Shown: piece by piece, positions 9,854 through 18,053 of the stretch
Position numbering within the stretch: position 1 is the stretch's first letter
Layout of the letters: every line of letters begins with the position of its first letter
Assembly (NCBI GenBank): GCA_902775975.1
Contig: CACYOC010000016.1
Span: 1-49,667 of the forward strand
From: an uncultured Bacteroidales bacterium
GTDB taxonomy: Bacteria > Bacteroidota > Bacteroidia > Bacteroidales > Bacteroidaceae
Length of the DNA: 49,667 bases
Reading direction: 5' to 3'
Translations under genes and position numbers: made by a program
The notes under the pieces: model-generated
Database searches by the model: none
What the model saw: only the letters and a program-made list of their open reading frames with translations
What the model was told of the DNA's origin: nothing

Positions 9854-9883
9854 CAAAATTACGACTTTTCTCATAATTTACAA
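9854..9883 (-). promoter_or_regulatory. Minus-strand Bacteroidetes-type promoter in the intergenic region
   Basis: Read leftward: TTG (complement of 9881-9883), 19 bp, then TAATTTTG (complement of 9854-9861). This fits the -33/-7 consensus and points into the hairpin at 9792-9809, away from greA. Confidence 0.5.
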
Positions 9884-9963
9884 GAAAAATAGAAGAAATA
9901 CGGTGTTTTATGAACACTTTCTTGACATAAATCAACTGAAAATGAAAGTTTTTGACCTAAAAA

Positions 9964-9995
9964 TTTGCAGGTTACGGATTTTCTTTGTAACTTTG
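9964..9995 (+). promoter_or_regulatory. Bacteroidetes-type promoter of greA
   Basis: TTTG at 9964-9967 and TAACTTTG at 9988-9995 with a 20-bp spacer. Transcription should begin near 10001, giving a leader of about 120 nt before greA that contains an intrinsic-terminator-like hairpin. Confidence 0.8.
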
Positions 9996-10027
9996 CAGCG
10001 ATAAAAAAACGATGGAAAGAAACAGGG

Positions 10028-10068
10028 ATTCCGACAGCGAGTAGAGTCGGGATTTCTTTTTATTTTTC
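10028..10068 (+). terminator. Attenuator-like hairpin with U-tract in the greA leader
   Basis: An 8-bp stem attccgac (10028-10035) pairs with gtcgggat (10046-10053) around a 10-base loop and is followed by a T-rich run (10054-10068). It lies between the greA promoter and the greA start, so it would cut off a leader RNA of about 65 nt. The rest of the 408-bp gap between the transporter and greA (9712-10119) holds the minus-strand unit described above and otherwise AT-rich sequence without recognisable genes. Confidence 0.65.
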
Positions 10069-10119
10069 TGTAAAAAGTATCATATCTAACTAAGGAACAA
10101 TTTAAAAACAAGAAACATT

Positions 10120-10587
10120 ATGGCATATATGTCACAAGAGGGCTATGATAAGCTCATAGCCGAATTGCATCGCTTAGAAGCGATAGAGCGACCAAAAGCC
10201 TCAGCAGCCATTGCAGAGGCTCGTGAAAAAGGAGATTTGAGTGAGAACAGCGAGTACGATGCTGCCAAAGAAGCACAAGCTCATCTGGAAGACAAGATCA
10301 ATCGTCTGAAGACAACCATTGCGGAAGCCAAGGTTGTTGATACCTCACGCCTGAGTACTGACACCGTTCAAATTCTGACCAAAGTCGAGATGACCAACCT
10401 GACAACCAAGGCCCACATGACTTACACGATTGTCAGCGAGAACGAAGCCGACTTGCGTGCTGGCAAGATTTCCATCAAGACTCCCATTGCACAGGGGCTG
10501 TTGGGAAAGAAAGTTGGCGACGAAGCAGAGATACAGATTCCACGAGGCACTATTAAACTGCGCATTGACAACATTTCTATCGCTTAA
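10120..10587 (+). CDS. greA: Transcription elongation factor GreA
   Basis: A 155-residue cleavage factor that rescues backtracked RNA polymerase by entering the secondary channel. The N-terminal coiled coil (about 7-75) carries the acidic tip GDLSENSEYDAAKEAQ, with D39 and E42 at the positions of the catalytic pair; the C-terminal FKBP-like domain contains ISIKTPIAQGLLGKKVGDEAEIQIPRG. Length is normal. It has its own promoter and a leader with a terminator-like hairpin, and it is 27 bp ahead of the HIT gene. Confidence 0.96.
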   Translation: MAYMSQEGYDKLIAELHRLEAIERPKASAAIAEAREKGDLSENSEYDAAKEAQAHLEDKINRLKTTIAEAKVVDTSRLSTDTVQILTKVEMTNLTTKAHMTYTIVSENEADLRAGKISIKTPIAQGLLGKKVGDEAEIQIPRGTIKLRIDNISIA

Positions 10588-10614
10588 CTATAAAGCAACG
10601 TAAAGACAACAACT

Positions 10615-11004
10615 ATGGATATATTCAGTAAGATTGCCGCTGGCGAAATTCCCAGCTATAAGGTGGCAGAGAATGACGAATTCTATGCTTTTCTGGACAT
10701 CAACCCCTTGGTAAAAGGACATACACTGGTCATTCCAAGACGTGAAGTTGACTATTTCTTCGATATGGATGATGAAGAATTAGCTCGCTACCAGCAGTTT
10801 GCCAAGCGTATAGCTATTGCCATTAAGAAGGCCTTCCCCTGCAAGAAGGTGGCTCAGGTAGTACTGGGCTTGGAGGTGGCTCATGCCCATATTCACCTCA
10901 TCCCTATGCAGACAGAGGCTGATGCCGACTTCCGCCGTGAGAAACTGAAGCTCACTGAGGAGGAATTCCGTGAGATTGCCGCAAAGATTCAAGCGGCTTT
11001 TTGA
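10615..11004 (+). CDS. HIT-family nucleotide hydrolase
   Basis: A 129-residue histidine-triad protein of the Hint/bis(5'-nucleosyl) phosphatase type. The triad HAHIHL gives H90, H92 and H94; the N-terminal block DIFSKIAAGEIPSYKV and NPLVKGHTLVIPRREVDY are typical. It is probably cytoplasmic and transcribed with greA. The exact substrate (AMP-lysine, Ap4A or another adenylate) is not decided by the sequence. Confidence 0.9.
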   Translation: MDIFSKIAAGEIPSYKVAENDEFYAFLDINPLVKGHTLVIPRREVDYFFDMDDEELARYQQFAKRIAIAIKKAFPCKKVAQVVLGLEVAHAHIHLIPMQTEADADFRREKLKLTEEEFREIAAKIQAAF

Positions 11005-11024
11005 TGAATTGAGAGTTAAGAACT

Positions 11025-12398
11025 GTGACGGGAAAGTATCAAGTTAAGGTGAAGAAACTTTATATAGAAACATACGGCTGTCAGATGAATGTAGCTGACT
11101 CAGAGGTGATAGCCTCAGTCATGCAGATGGCAGGTTACGAGCAGACAGACCAATTAGACTTGGCTGATGCCGTACTCCTGAATACTTGCTCTGTGCGTGA
11201 CAATGCTGAGCAGAAAATATATCACCGTCTGGAGGCACTTCACGCTGAGCGCAAACGTCGCCAGAAGGAAGACTCAAACCCTTCATCTTTAATCATCGGC
11301 GTCGTGGGATGTATGGCAGAGCGCGTCAGGGAGGAACTGTTACAAAAGTACCACTGCGACTTGGTGGCTGGTCCTGATGCCTACCTGACATTACCAGACC
11401 TGGTGGCTCAGGCAGAAAGCGGACATCAAGCTATCAACATTGAACTGTCAACAACGGAAACCTATCGCGACATCTTGCCTCAGCGAATCTTTGGAGCTCG
11501 CATCGGTGGTTTCGTCAGCATCATGCGTGGCTGCAACAATTTCTGTCATTATTGTATCGTACCCTATACCAGAGGTCGCGAGCGTTCGAGAGACATAGAG
11601 AGCATTCTGAACGAAGTGAGGGATTTGCGCGACAGAGGCTATAAGGAAGTCACTCTGTTAGGACAGAATGTCAACTCATATCTGTGGAACACAGAAGACA
11701 ACGCTACTCAGATAGCATTCCCGCAGTTGCTACGCAGGGTAGCAGAGGAAGCTCCCCAAATGCGTGTCCGTTTTACGACCAGTCATCCTAAAGACATGAG
11801 TGACGAGACGCTGCACGTTATTGCTGATATGCCTAACGTCTGCAAGCATATTCACCTGCCTGTGCAAAGTGGCAGCAACCGTATCCTGAAGCTGATGAAC
11901 AGGAAATACACACGAGAGTGGTATCTGGAACGGGTTGATGCCATTCGCCGCATCATTCCCGACTGCGGCTTGTCAACAGACATCTTCGTAGGCTACCATG
12001 ACGAAACGGAGGAAGACCATCAGTTGTCACTGTCCTTGATGCGTGAGGTGGGGTACGATTCGGCCTTCATGTTCAAGTATTCAGAACGCCCTGGCACGTA
12101 TGCTTCAAAACATTTGCCTGACAACATCCCTGAAGAGGAGAAGATACGCCGACTAAACGAGCTGATAGCCCTGCAGACGGAGATTTCTGCCCAGCAAAAC
12201 AAGAAAGACGAAGGCAAGGAGTTCGACGTGTTGGTAGAGAACTTCTCCAAGCGTAGTCGTGAGCAACTGTGTGGACGAACAGAGCAGAACAAGATGGTTG
12301 TCTTTGATAAAGCCGGTCACCACATTGGCGAGACAGTTCGCGTCAAGATAACGGGCAGCACCAGTGCCACCCTTTTGGGAGAAGTAACAAACGAATAG
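11025..12398 (+). CDS. miaB: tRNA-2-methylthio-N6-dimethylallyladenosine synthase
   Basis: A 457-residue radical-SAM methylthiotransferase that modifies A37 of tRNAs reading UNN codons. The N-terminal UPF0004 domain supplies the second cluster through cysteines in ETYGCQMN, LNTCSVRD and GVVGCMAER; the radical-SAM cluster motif is C170-xxx-C174-xx-C177 in RGCNNFCHYCIVPYTRG, and a TRAM domain closes the protein. The start is a GTG at 11025, with a second in-frame GTG at 11049; there is no ATG at the family start. The gap before it carries a degenerate gagagttaag heptamer-like stretch. Confidence 0.95.
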   Translation: MTGKYQVKVKKLYIETYGCQMNVADSEVIASVMQMAGYEQTDQLDLADAVLLNTCSVRDNAEQKIYHRLEALHAERKRRQKEDSNPSSLIIGVVGCMAERVREELLQKYHCDLVAGPDAYLTLPDLVAQAESGHQAINIELSTTETYRDILPQRIFGARIGGFVSIMRGCNNFCHYCIVPYTRGRERSRDIESILNEVRDLRDRGYKEVTLLGQNVNSYLWNTEDNATQIAFPQLLRRVAEEAPQMRVRFTTSHPKDMSDETLHVIADMPNVCKHIHLPVQSGSNRILKLMNRKYTREWYLERVDAIRRIIPDCGLSTDIFVGYHDETEEDHQLSLSLMREVGYDSAFMFKYSERPGTYASKHLPDNIPEEEKIRRLNELIALQTEISAQQNKKDEGKEFDVLVENFSKRSREQLCGRTEQNKMVVFDKAGHHIGETVRVKITGSTSATLLGEVTNE

Positions 12399-12407
12399 CA
12401 AATAATT

Positions 12408-14237
12408 ATGAGAGAGTTTATCCAGATACTGAGGCGCTTTTGTCCTCCCTACAAGCGTTACTTGATAGGATCTGTTATCTTTAACATCCTGTCGGCAATA
12501 CTGAACATCTTTTCTTTCGCAGCCCTCATTCCCATCTTGCAGATTCTGTTCCAGACGAACGATGCGAAGACGGCAACGACGTTGATGGAATGGGACTGGA
12601 CGAACGTCCAGGAAGTGTCGATGAACAATCTCAACTATTACGTCAATGGCCTTATTGCCGACTACGGCTCCACGACGACGTTGCTGCTGATTGGCATTTT
12701 CCTGGCTTTCACCACGTTCCTCAAGACGGGAGCCTATTTCATGACCTCTGCCTGCATTGTTCCTATCCGAACGGGTGTAGTCCGCGACATTCGCAACCAA
12801 CTGTATCACAAGATTACGTCACTTCCCCTGTCGTTCTTCTCTGAAGAGCGTAAGGGTGACATTATAGCTCGTATGAGCGGTGACGTGCAGGAGATAGAGA
12901 ACAGCATCATGTCCTCACTGGAGATGATTTTCAAGAATCCCGTGCTCATCATCTTCTATTTTGCAGCACTCATCGTCATCTCGTGGCAGCTGACGGTATT
13001 TACCCTCATTATCGTTCCCATCATGGGATGGTTCATGGGTTATGTGGGACGCAAGCTGAAGCAGGACTCCATCAAGGCACAGTCGCTCTGGAGTGACACC
13101 ATGAGTCAGGTGGAAGAGACGTTAGGTGGACTGCGCATCATCAAGGCCTTCTGTGCAGAGAAGAAGATGGATGCCCGCTTTGACAAAATCAACACCAGCT
13201 ATCGTGACGACCTGACTCGCGTCAATATCCGACAATCACTGGCACATCCTATGTCGGAATTCTTAGGCACCATCATGATTGTCATCGTACTTTGGTTCGG
13301 AGGTGTGCTAGTCCTGAACTATCAGGCACTCAGCGGTCCTATATTCATTTATTATATGGTCATGCTGTATAGCATCATCAATCCGCTGAAAGACTTCTCG
13401 AAGGCAGGCTACAACATCCCTAAGGGACTCGCCTCCATGGAACGCATCGACAAGATACTCATGGCTGAGAACACCATCAAGGAGAAGGCAAACCCTGTGC
13501 ATATCAAGAACTTTGAACACCAGATAGAATTCCGTCACGTATCCTTCCGATATGGTGAGCAATGGGTACTGAAAGACATCAACCTCATCATCGAGAAAGG
13601 CAAGACGATAGCCATCGTAGGACAGAGCGGTAGTGGAAAATCCACGTTGGTAGATCTCATTCCCCGCTACTATGACAACCAGGAGGGCGAGGTACTTATC
13701 GACGGTATTAATGTCAAAGACCTCGGCATCTACGATTTACGCCAACTGATAGGACACGTTAACCAGGAGGCCATTCTCTTCAACGACTCCTTCCGCAACA
13801 ACATCTCGTTTGGTGTTGATCATGCTACCGACCAGCAAATCGAAGAGGCTGCCAAGATTGCCAATGCCTACGACTTCATCATGCAATCTGAACACCAGTT
13901 CGATACGAACATTGGAGACCGCGGAGGACGTATCAGCGGTGGACAGCGCCAACGTGTCTCCATAGCACGAGCCATTCTGAAGAATCCTCCTATCCTCATT
14001 CTCGACGAGGCTACCTCAGCGCTTGATACAGAATCAGAACGACTGGTGCAGGACGCCTTGGAGCGATTGATGAAGACACGAACGACGGTAGCTATCGCCC
14101 ACAGGTTGTCAACTATCAAGAACGCTGACGAGATATGCGTGCTTCACGAGGGACAAATTGTAGAGCGCGGAACTCATGAAGAACTACTCAACATTGACGG
14201 ATACTATAAACGGCTCAACGACATGCAGTCATTGTGA
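12408..14237 (+). CDS. MsbA-like ABC exporter (fused permease/ATPase)
   Basis: A 609-residue half-transporter: six membrane helices in about 1-330 and one nucleotide-binding domain in about 360-600, with Walker A GQSGSGKST (about 405-413), signature ISGGQRQR (about 508-515) and Walker B ILILDEATSALD (about 527-538). It would dimerise in the inner membrane and flip a lipid or lipid-linked glycan. The genes downstream are two membrane sulfatases and a glycosyltransferase-like protein, so a role in lipid A or surface-polymer assembly fits. It lies 9 bp after miaB. Confidence 0.9.
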   Translation: MREFIQILRRFCPPYKRYLIGSVIFNILSAILNIFSFAALIPILQILFQTNDAKTATTLMEWDWTNVQEVSMNNLNYYVNGLIADYGSTTTLLLIGIFLAFTTFLKTGAYFMTSACIVPIRTGVVRDIRNQLYHKITSLPLSFFSEERKGDIIARMSGDVQEIENSIMSSLEMIFKNPVLIIFYFAALIVISWQLTVFTLIIVPIMGWFMGYVGRKLKQDSIKAQSLWSDTMSQVEETLGGLRIIKAFCAEKKMDARFDKINTSYRDDLTRVNIRQSLAHPMSEFLGTIMIVIVLWFGGVLVLNYQALSGPIFIYYMVMLYSIINPLKDFSKAGYNIPKGLASMERIDKILMAENTIKEKANPVHIKNFEHQIEFRHVSFRYGEQWVLKDINLIIEKGKTIAIVGQSGSGKSTLVDLIPRYYDNQEGEVLIDGINVKDLGIYDLRQLIGHVNQEAILFNDSFRNNISFGVDHATDQQIEEAAKIANAYDFIMQSEHQFDTNIGDRGGRISGGQRQRVSIARAILKNPPILILDEATSALDTESERLVQDALERLMKTRTTVAIAHRLSTIKNADEICVLHEGQIVERGTHEELLNIDGYYKRLNDMQSL

Positions 14238-14259
14238 TAACAGCTAAGCAACAGAAACG

Positions 14260-16098
14260 ATGAAGCAACGGATTTGGTACATATTGAAGACTTACCTGCT
14301 GACGGTAGCCATCTTCGCTATCGCCAAGGTGGTCTTCATGTTGTCTTACCACCACGCTCACTCCTTTGCCTTCACAGATATCTGCCAAGTCATCTGGCAT
14401 GGATTGTCACTCGACCTCTCTACAGCACTCTACTTCCTGATAGTTCCTTGGTTGCTGACGGTCGCATCACTTTGGCTTCCCATCAAAGCCTATATCTTCA
14501 AAGGATATTATATCCTGATGGCTTTGGCATTTAGCCTGGCCTTTGTGGCAGATACAAGCCTTTATGCTTTCTGGGGCTTCAAGCTCGACGCCTCCTGTCT
14601 TGATTATCTGAGTACTCCCACTGAGGCAATGGCCAGCGTAACAACGCTTTACCTGCTGGTTCGCATCCTCCTCATTCTACTTACCTTCTTCCTCATCTTC
14701 ATGGCCTACAGCCGCCTATGCGGCACTCCAGCAACGAGGACGGCTCTCACGGGTCGAGAGGACGGCTCTCACGGGTCGAGAGGACGGCTCTCATTAGAAG
14801 CATGCATATACGCGCTCATGATACCTTTTATTATTATCGGCATACGAGGAGGTATCGGCGAATCGACAACGAACATCGGGCAGGTGTATTACTCGCAGCA
14901 ACAATTTCTCAATCATGCTGCTGTCAATCCTGTATTCAGTTTCTTGGCATCGTTCGAGAAGACTGCCAGCTACATACCCGACTATCACTTCGATGATGAC
15001 GAGAAGTGCCAGCAGGTCATCCACGAACTCTTTTCTACTGAAAGCATCAACAGCGACACACTGCTGAACACCACACGTCCAGACATCGTCATCGTCTTGC
15101 TGGAGAGTGCAGGAGAACTCTTTGCACCTTTCATGCCTCATCTGCAAAGCCTCAAGCAACAAGGCGTTCGTTTCGACAGCTGCTATGCCAACTCTTGGCG
15201 CACTGACCGAGGCACTGTCTGTACGTGGAGCGGTTTTCCTTCCTTCCCCACCTCCTCCGTCATGAAGATGCCTTCCAAGAGCCGTCAACTGCCCAGCATT
15301 GCCCGTACGCTACAAGCCGAAGGTTATCATACTACATATCTCTATGGTGGCGACATCAACTTCACCAATATGCGTAGCTATCTGCTCTCGACAGGTTTTG
15401 AACGCCTGCACTGGCAGAAGGACTATACACTGGAAGAACAGAAGTCAGCACAATGGGGCGTTCGTGACGACATTACCTGCAACACACTCTACGACCTGAT
15501 AACTCATGAAAAGTCTCCTTTCCTCATAGGATATTCCACTCTGTCAACTCACGACCCTTGGGACGTGCCTGTCAAGATAAGAGACAACGAGATAGAGAAC
15601 GCCTTTAGCTACCTTGACCAGTGTATTAACACTTTGGTAGAACGGCTGAAAAAGACGCCTCAATGGAGGAATCTGCTGTTGATTCTACTGCCTGACCACA
15701 GCATGGACTTCAACGGTATCAGCGAACACGATGCCCGTCGTAACCATATTCCTATGGTGTGGATAGGAGGTGCCGTCAAAGCCCCCAAGGCAGTCAGCGT
15801 CATCTGCAATCAGACAGACCTTCCTGCCACTCTGTTAGGCCAGCTGCAATTGTCGCACCGACAATTCCGCTACAGTCGCGACGTGCTGAGCAAGAACTAT
15901 ACGCAGCCTTTTGCCGTTCACACGTTCAACAACGGCATCTCTGTCATAGACCCCTCAGGATTTGCACTCTACGACCTCAACACCCAGAAAACTGCCGTTG
16001 AGCATAGTCCTGTCAGTCAGCAACTGATATATCGTGGTAAGATGGTGTTGCAGGCAGCAACAGAAGCTATTAAGAACATGAATAAAACGACCCCATGA
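14260..16098 (+). CDS. LTA-synthase-like membrane sulfatase / phosphoglycerol transferase (copy 1)
   Basis: A 612-residue protein with about five N-terminal membrane helices (to about residue 200) and a periplasmic alkaline-phosphatase-fold domain from about 270: DIVIVLLESAGE (metal ligand E), the probable nucleophile T315 in WRTDRGT, STLSTHDPWDVP and LPDHSMDF. The fold transfers phosphoglycerol or phosphoethanolamine to glycans or lipids in other bacteria; in a Gram-negative the acceptor is probably a lipid A/core or surface glycan. A 22-bp tandem repeat (14736-14793) is inserted in the coding sequence within the loop before the last helix. It overlaps the next, homologous gene by 4 bp (ATGA). 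Confidence 0.85.
   Translation: MKQRIWYILKTYLLTVAIFAIAKVVFMLSYHHAHSFAFTDICQVIWHGLSLDLSTALYFLIVPWLLTVASLWLPIKAYIFKGYYILMALAFSLAFVADTSLYAFWGFKLDASCLDYLSTPTEAMASVTTLYLLVRILLILLTFFLIFMAYSRLCGTPATRTALTGREDGSHGSRGRLSLEACIYALMIPFIIIGIRGGIGESTTNIGQVYYSQQQFLNHAAVNPVFSFLASFEKTASYIPDYHFDDDEKCQQVIHELFSTESINSDTLLNTTRPDIVIVLLESAGELFAPFMPHLQSLKQQGVRFDSCYANSWRTDRGTVCTWSGFPSFPTSSVMKMPSKSRQLPSIARTLQAEGYHTTYLYGGDINFTNMRSYLLSTGFERLHWQKDYTLEEQKSAQWGVRDDITCNTLYDLITHEKSPFLIGYSTLSTHDPWDVPVKIRDNEIENAFSYLDQCINTLVERLKKTPQWRNLLLILLPDHSMDFNGISEHDARRNHIPMVWIGGAVKAPKAVSVICNQTDLPATLLGQLQLSHRQFRYSRDVLSKNYTQPFAVHTFNNGISVIDPSGFALYDLNTQKTAVEHSPVSQQLIYRGKMVLQAATEAIKNMNKTTP
14736..14793 (+). repeat. 22-bp tandem repeat (2.6 copies) inside a membrane sulfatase gene
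   Basis: Two perfect 22-bp copies (14736-14757, 14758-14779) and a third partial copy (14780-14793). Each contains gaggacggctctca and, with the next copy, an inverted ctctc/gagag pair. The encoded segment (REDGSHGSRGR) is hydrophilic and looks foreign between two membrane helices. Since 22 is not a multiple of 3, a gain or loss of one copy would shift the frame. Confidence 0.9.
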
Positions 16099-18047
16099 AC
16101 AAGAAGATACTCCATTCCTACATAGCACCTTTGTTGACCATGTTGGTCAACTTGCTGCTGGCATACGGCGTCTATATGATAGCACGTATCGCTTTCATGA
16201 TGGAAAACTGGAAGTTCTTCACAGGGCCTATTACTCTTGACATCTTCCAGGGAGCACTGGTCTTCGATACGGCAGCCATTCTGCTCACCCACATTCCTTA
16301 CTTTGTTCTCGTGCTTTTCCCCCTTCATCTGAAGGAGAGACCCTTATGGCATCAGGTCTGCAAGCTATACTTCGTCACCATCAATCTGTTGATGCTCGCC
16401 GTCAATCTGGCTGATGCTGCCTACTTCCCCTATACCATGCGTCGAACCACAACAACGGTATTTAGCGAATTTGAAAACGAGAACAACCTCGGCAGCATCT
16501 TCCTCAATGAATCCTTACACCACTGGTACTTCTTCATTTTAGCAGCTGTCGTAGGATATCTGCTTTGGCGATGCTACCAACGACCCCAGCTCCATGCCTC
16601 CCGCATCAACTGGCTGCGTTACGATGTGGTCAACCTGTTGTCGTTGGCATTATGGACACCTTTTGTGGTGGCTGGTATCCGTGGAGGATTCACCACAGCG
16701 GTGCGTCCTATCACCATATCTAATGCCAATCAGTATGTCAATAGTCCCACCGATGCCGCTTTCGTACTGAACACCCCATTCTCGCTCTACCGTACCATCG
16801 GCAAGGCGGTCTTCTCCGTTCCTGACTACTTTAAAGAAGCACAGGAGATGGAAGCTATTTATAGCCCCATCCATCACCCATCACCCAACACCCATCACCC
16901 AACACCCAACAAAAACGTCGTCATCCTCATCGTAGAGAGTTTTGGAAGAGAGTACATTGGAGCACTCAATCAGCAGTTAGAGAATGGAACATACAAAGGC
17001 TACACACCATTCGTTGATTCACTCATTGCCAAGAGCATCAGCTTCAAATACAGTTTCTGCAACGGTCGCAAGAGCATCGACGGCATGCCCAGCATTCTAT
17101 CGTCCATTCCCATGTTCATTGAGCCGTTTATCCTAACACCAGCCTCCATGAATCAAGTGACCGGTATCGCTGGTTTACTAGGCAAGAAAGGCTACCAGAC
17201 CGCTTTCTTCCACGGTGCCCAACGCGGTTCGATGGGCTTTATGGCCTTTGCACGCAGCACAGGTTTCCAAGACTATTACGGGCGTGAGGACTACGAGTCA
17301 GACCACCGCTTTGGCGGCAATGCCGACTTCGATGGCACCTGGGCTATCTGGGATGAGCCGTTCCTACAATACTATGCTGCCAAGATGACGGAAATGAAGC
17401 AGCCCTTTATGACGGCAGTCTTTACCGCCAGCAGTCATAACCCCTATGTCATCCCTGAAAAGTATAAAGACGTGTATCCAGAAGAGGGCATCGTTATCCA
17501 TAAGTGCATCCGCTATACCGACATGGCTCTGCGCAAGTTCTTCGAAACAGCCAGCAAGCAGCCTTGGTTCGATAACACCATCTTTGTGCTTACCAGCGAC
17601 CACACCAACCTCAGCGATCATGCCTTCTATCAGACAGACATAGGAGGTTTCTGCTCACCCATCATCATCTACGAGCCACAGAGTAGCCACCAGCCTGAAA
17701 TACAAGACAAGATTGCCCAGCAGATAGACATTCTTCCCACGTTGATGGGCATGCTGAACTATGACGAGCCTTATTTCGGCTTCGGCATCGACCTGCTGAA
17801 CACACCTGCTAAAGACACGTGGGCTGTCAACTATCTAAGTGGCATCTACCAATATGTGAAGAACGGACTTCTCTTACAGTTCGACGGTTCCAAGACCCGT
17901 GCCGTCTATGAGCTTAGCGATTCCCTATTGGAACGCAACATCGTAGGCAAAGTCCCCGAACAACAACAAATGGAGCTCGAGCTCAAAGCCATCATACAAC
18001 AATATATGGAGCGCATGACCCACGACCGGCTGCTCCCAAACAAATAA
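16095..18047 (+). CDS. LTA-synthase-like membrane sulfatase / phosphoglycerol transferase (copy 2)
   Basis: A 650-residue relative of the preceding gene, sharing the plan of N-terminal helices (about five, to residue 205) followed by a periplasmic sulfatase domain: VVILIVESFGREY (about 275), FHGAQRGSMGF, TASSHNPY and LTSDHTNLSDH. The nucleophile position holds serine (S327 in RKSIDGMPS) where copy 1 has threonine, so the two may not be equivalent. Residues about 259-271 (HHPSPNTHHPTPN) come from a heptamer array inserted between the membrane and catalytic parts. Start is set by the ATGA overlap with copy 1. Confidence 0.85.
   Translation: MNKKILHSYIAPLLTMLVNLLLAYGVYMIARIAFMMENWKFFTGPITLDIFQGALVFDTAAILLTHIPYFVLVLFPLHLKERPLWHQVCKLYFVTINLLMLAVNLADAAYFPYTMRRTTTTVFSEFENENNLGSIFLNESLHHWYFFILAAVVGYLLWRCYQRPQLHASRINWLRYDVVNLLSLALWTPFVVAGIRGGFTTAVRPITISNANQYVNSPTDAAFVLNTPFSLYRTIGKAVFSVPDYFKEAQEMEAIYSPIHHPSPNTHHPTPNKNVVILIVESFGREYIGALNQQLENGTYKGYTPFVDSLIAKSISFKYSFCNGRKSIDGMPSILSSIPMFIEPFILTPASMNQVTGIAGLLGKKGYQTAFFHGAQRGSMGFMAFARSTGFQDYYGREDYESDHRFGGNADFDGTWAIWDEPFLQYYAAKMTEMKQPFMTAVFTASSHNPYVIPEKYKDVYPEEGIVIHKCIRYTDMALRKFFETASKQPWFDNTIFVLTSDHTNLSDHAFYQTDIGGFCSPIIIYEPQSSHQPEIQDKIAQQIDILPTLMGMLNYDEPYFGFGIDLLNTPAKDTWAVNYLSGIYQYVKNGLLLQFDGSKTRAVYELSDSLLERNIVGKVPEQQQMELELKAIIQQYMERMTHDRLLPNK
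16871..16909 (+). repeat. Heptamer array (catcacc/caacacc) inside the second sulfatase gene
   Basis: Five 7-bp units (catcacc, catcacc, caacacc, catcacc, caacacc) and a partial sixth. The opposite strand reads gggtgat/gggtgtt, the same words as the intergenic array at 32564-32647. It encodes a His/Pro-rich linker. Confidence 0.88.
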
Positions 18048-18053
18048 AACGCT

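Noticed and set aside
9840-9893. Possible 17-codon leader peptide (MKNTMQNYDF...)
   Set aside because: No plus-strand promoter precedes it in a sensible position, no regulated gene follows closely, and the same bases form a better minus-strand promoter.
12153-12809. Open frame of 218 codons on the minus strand
   Set aside because: Crosses the miaB/exporter junction antisense to both; low-complexity composition and no domain.
14736-14793. CRISPR or insertion-sequence end
   Set aside because: Only 2.6 direct copies without spacers, no target duplication and an intact reading frame.
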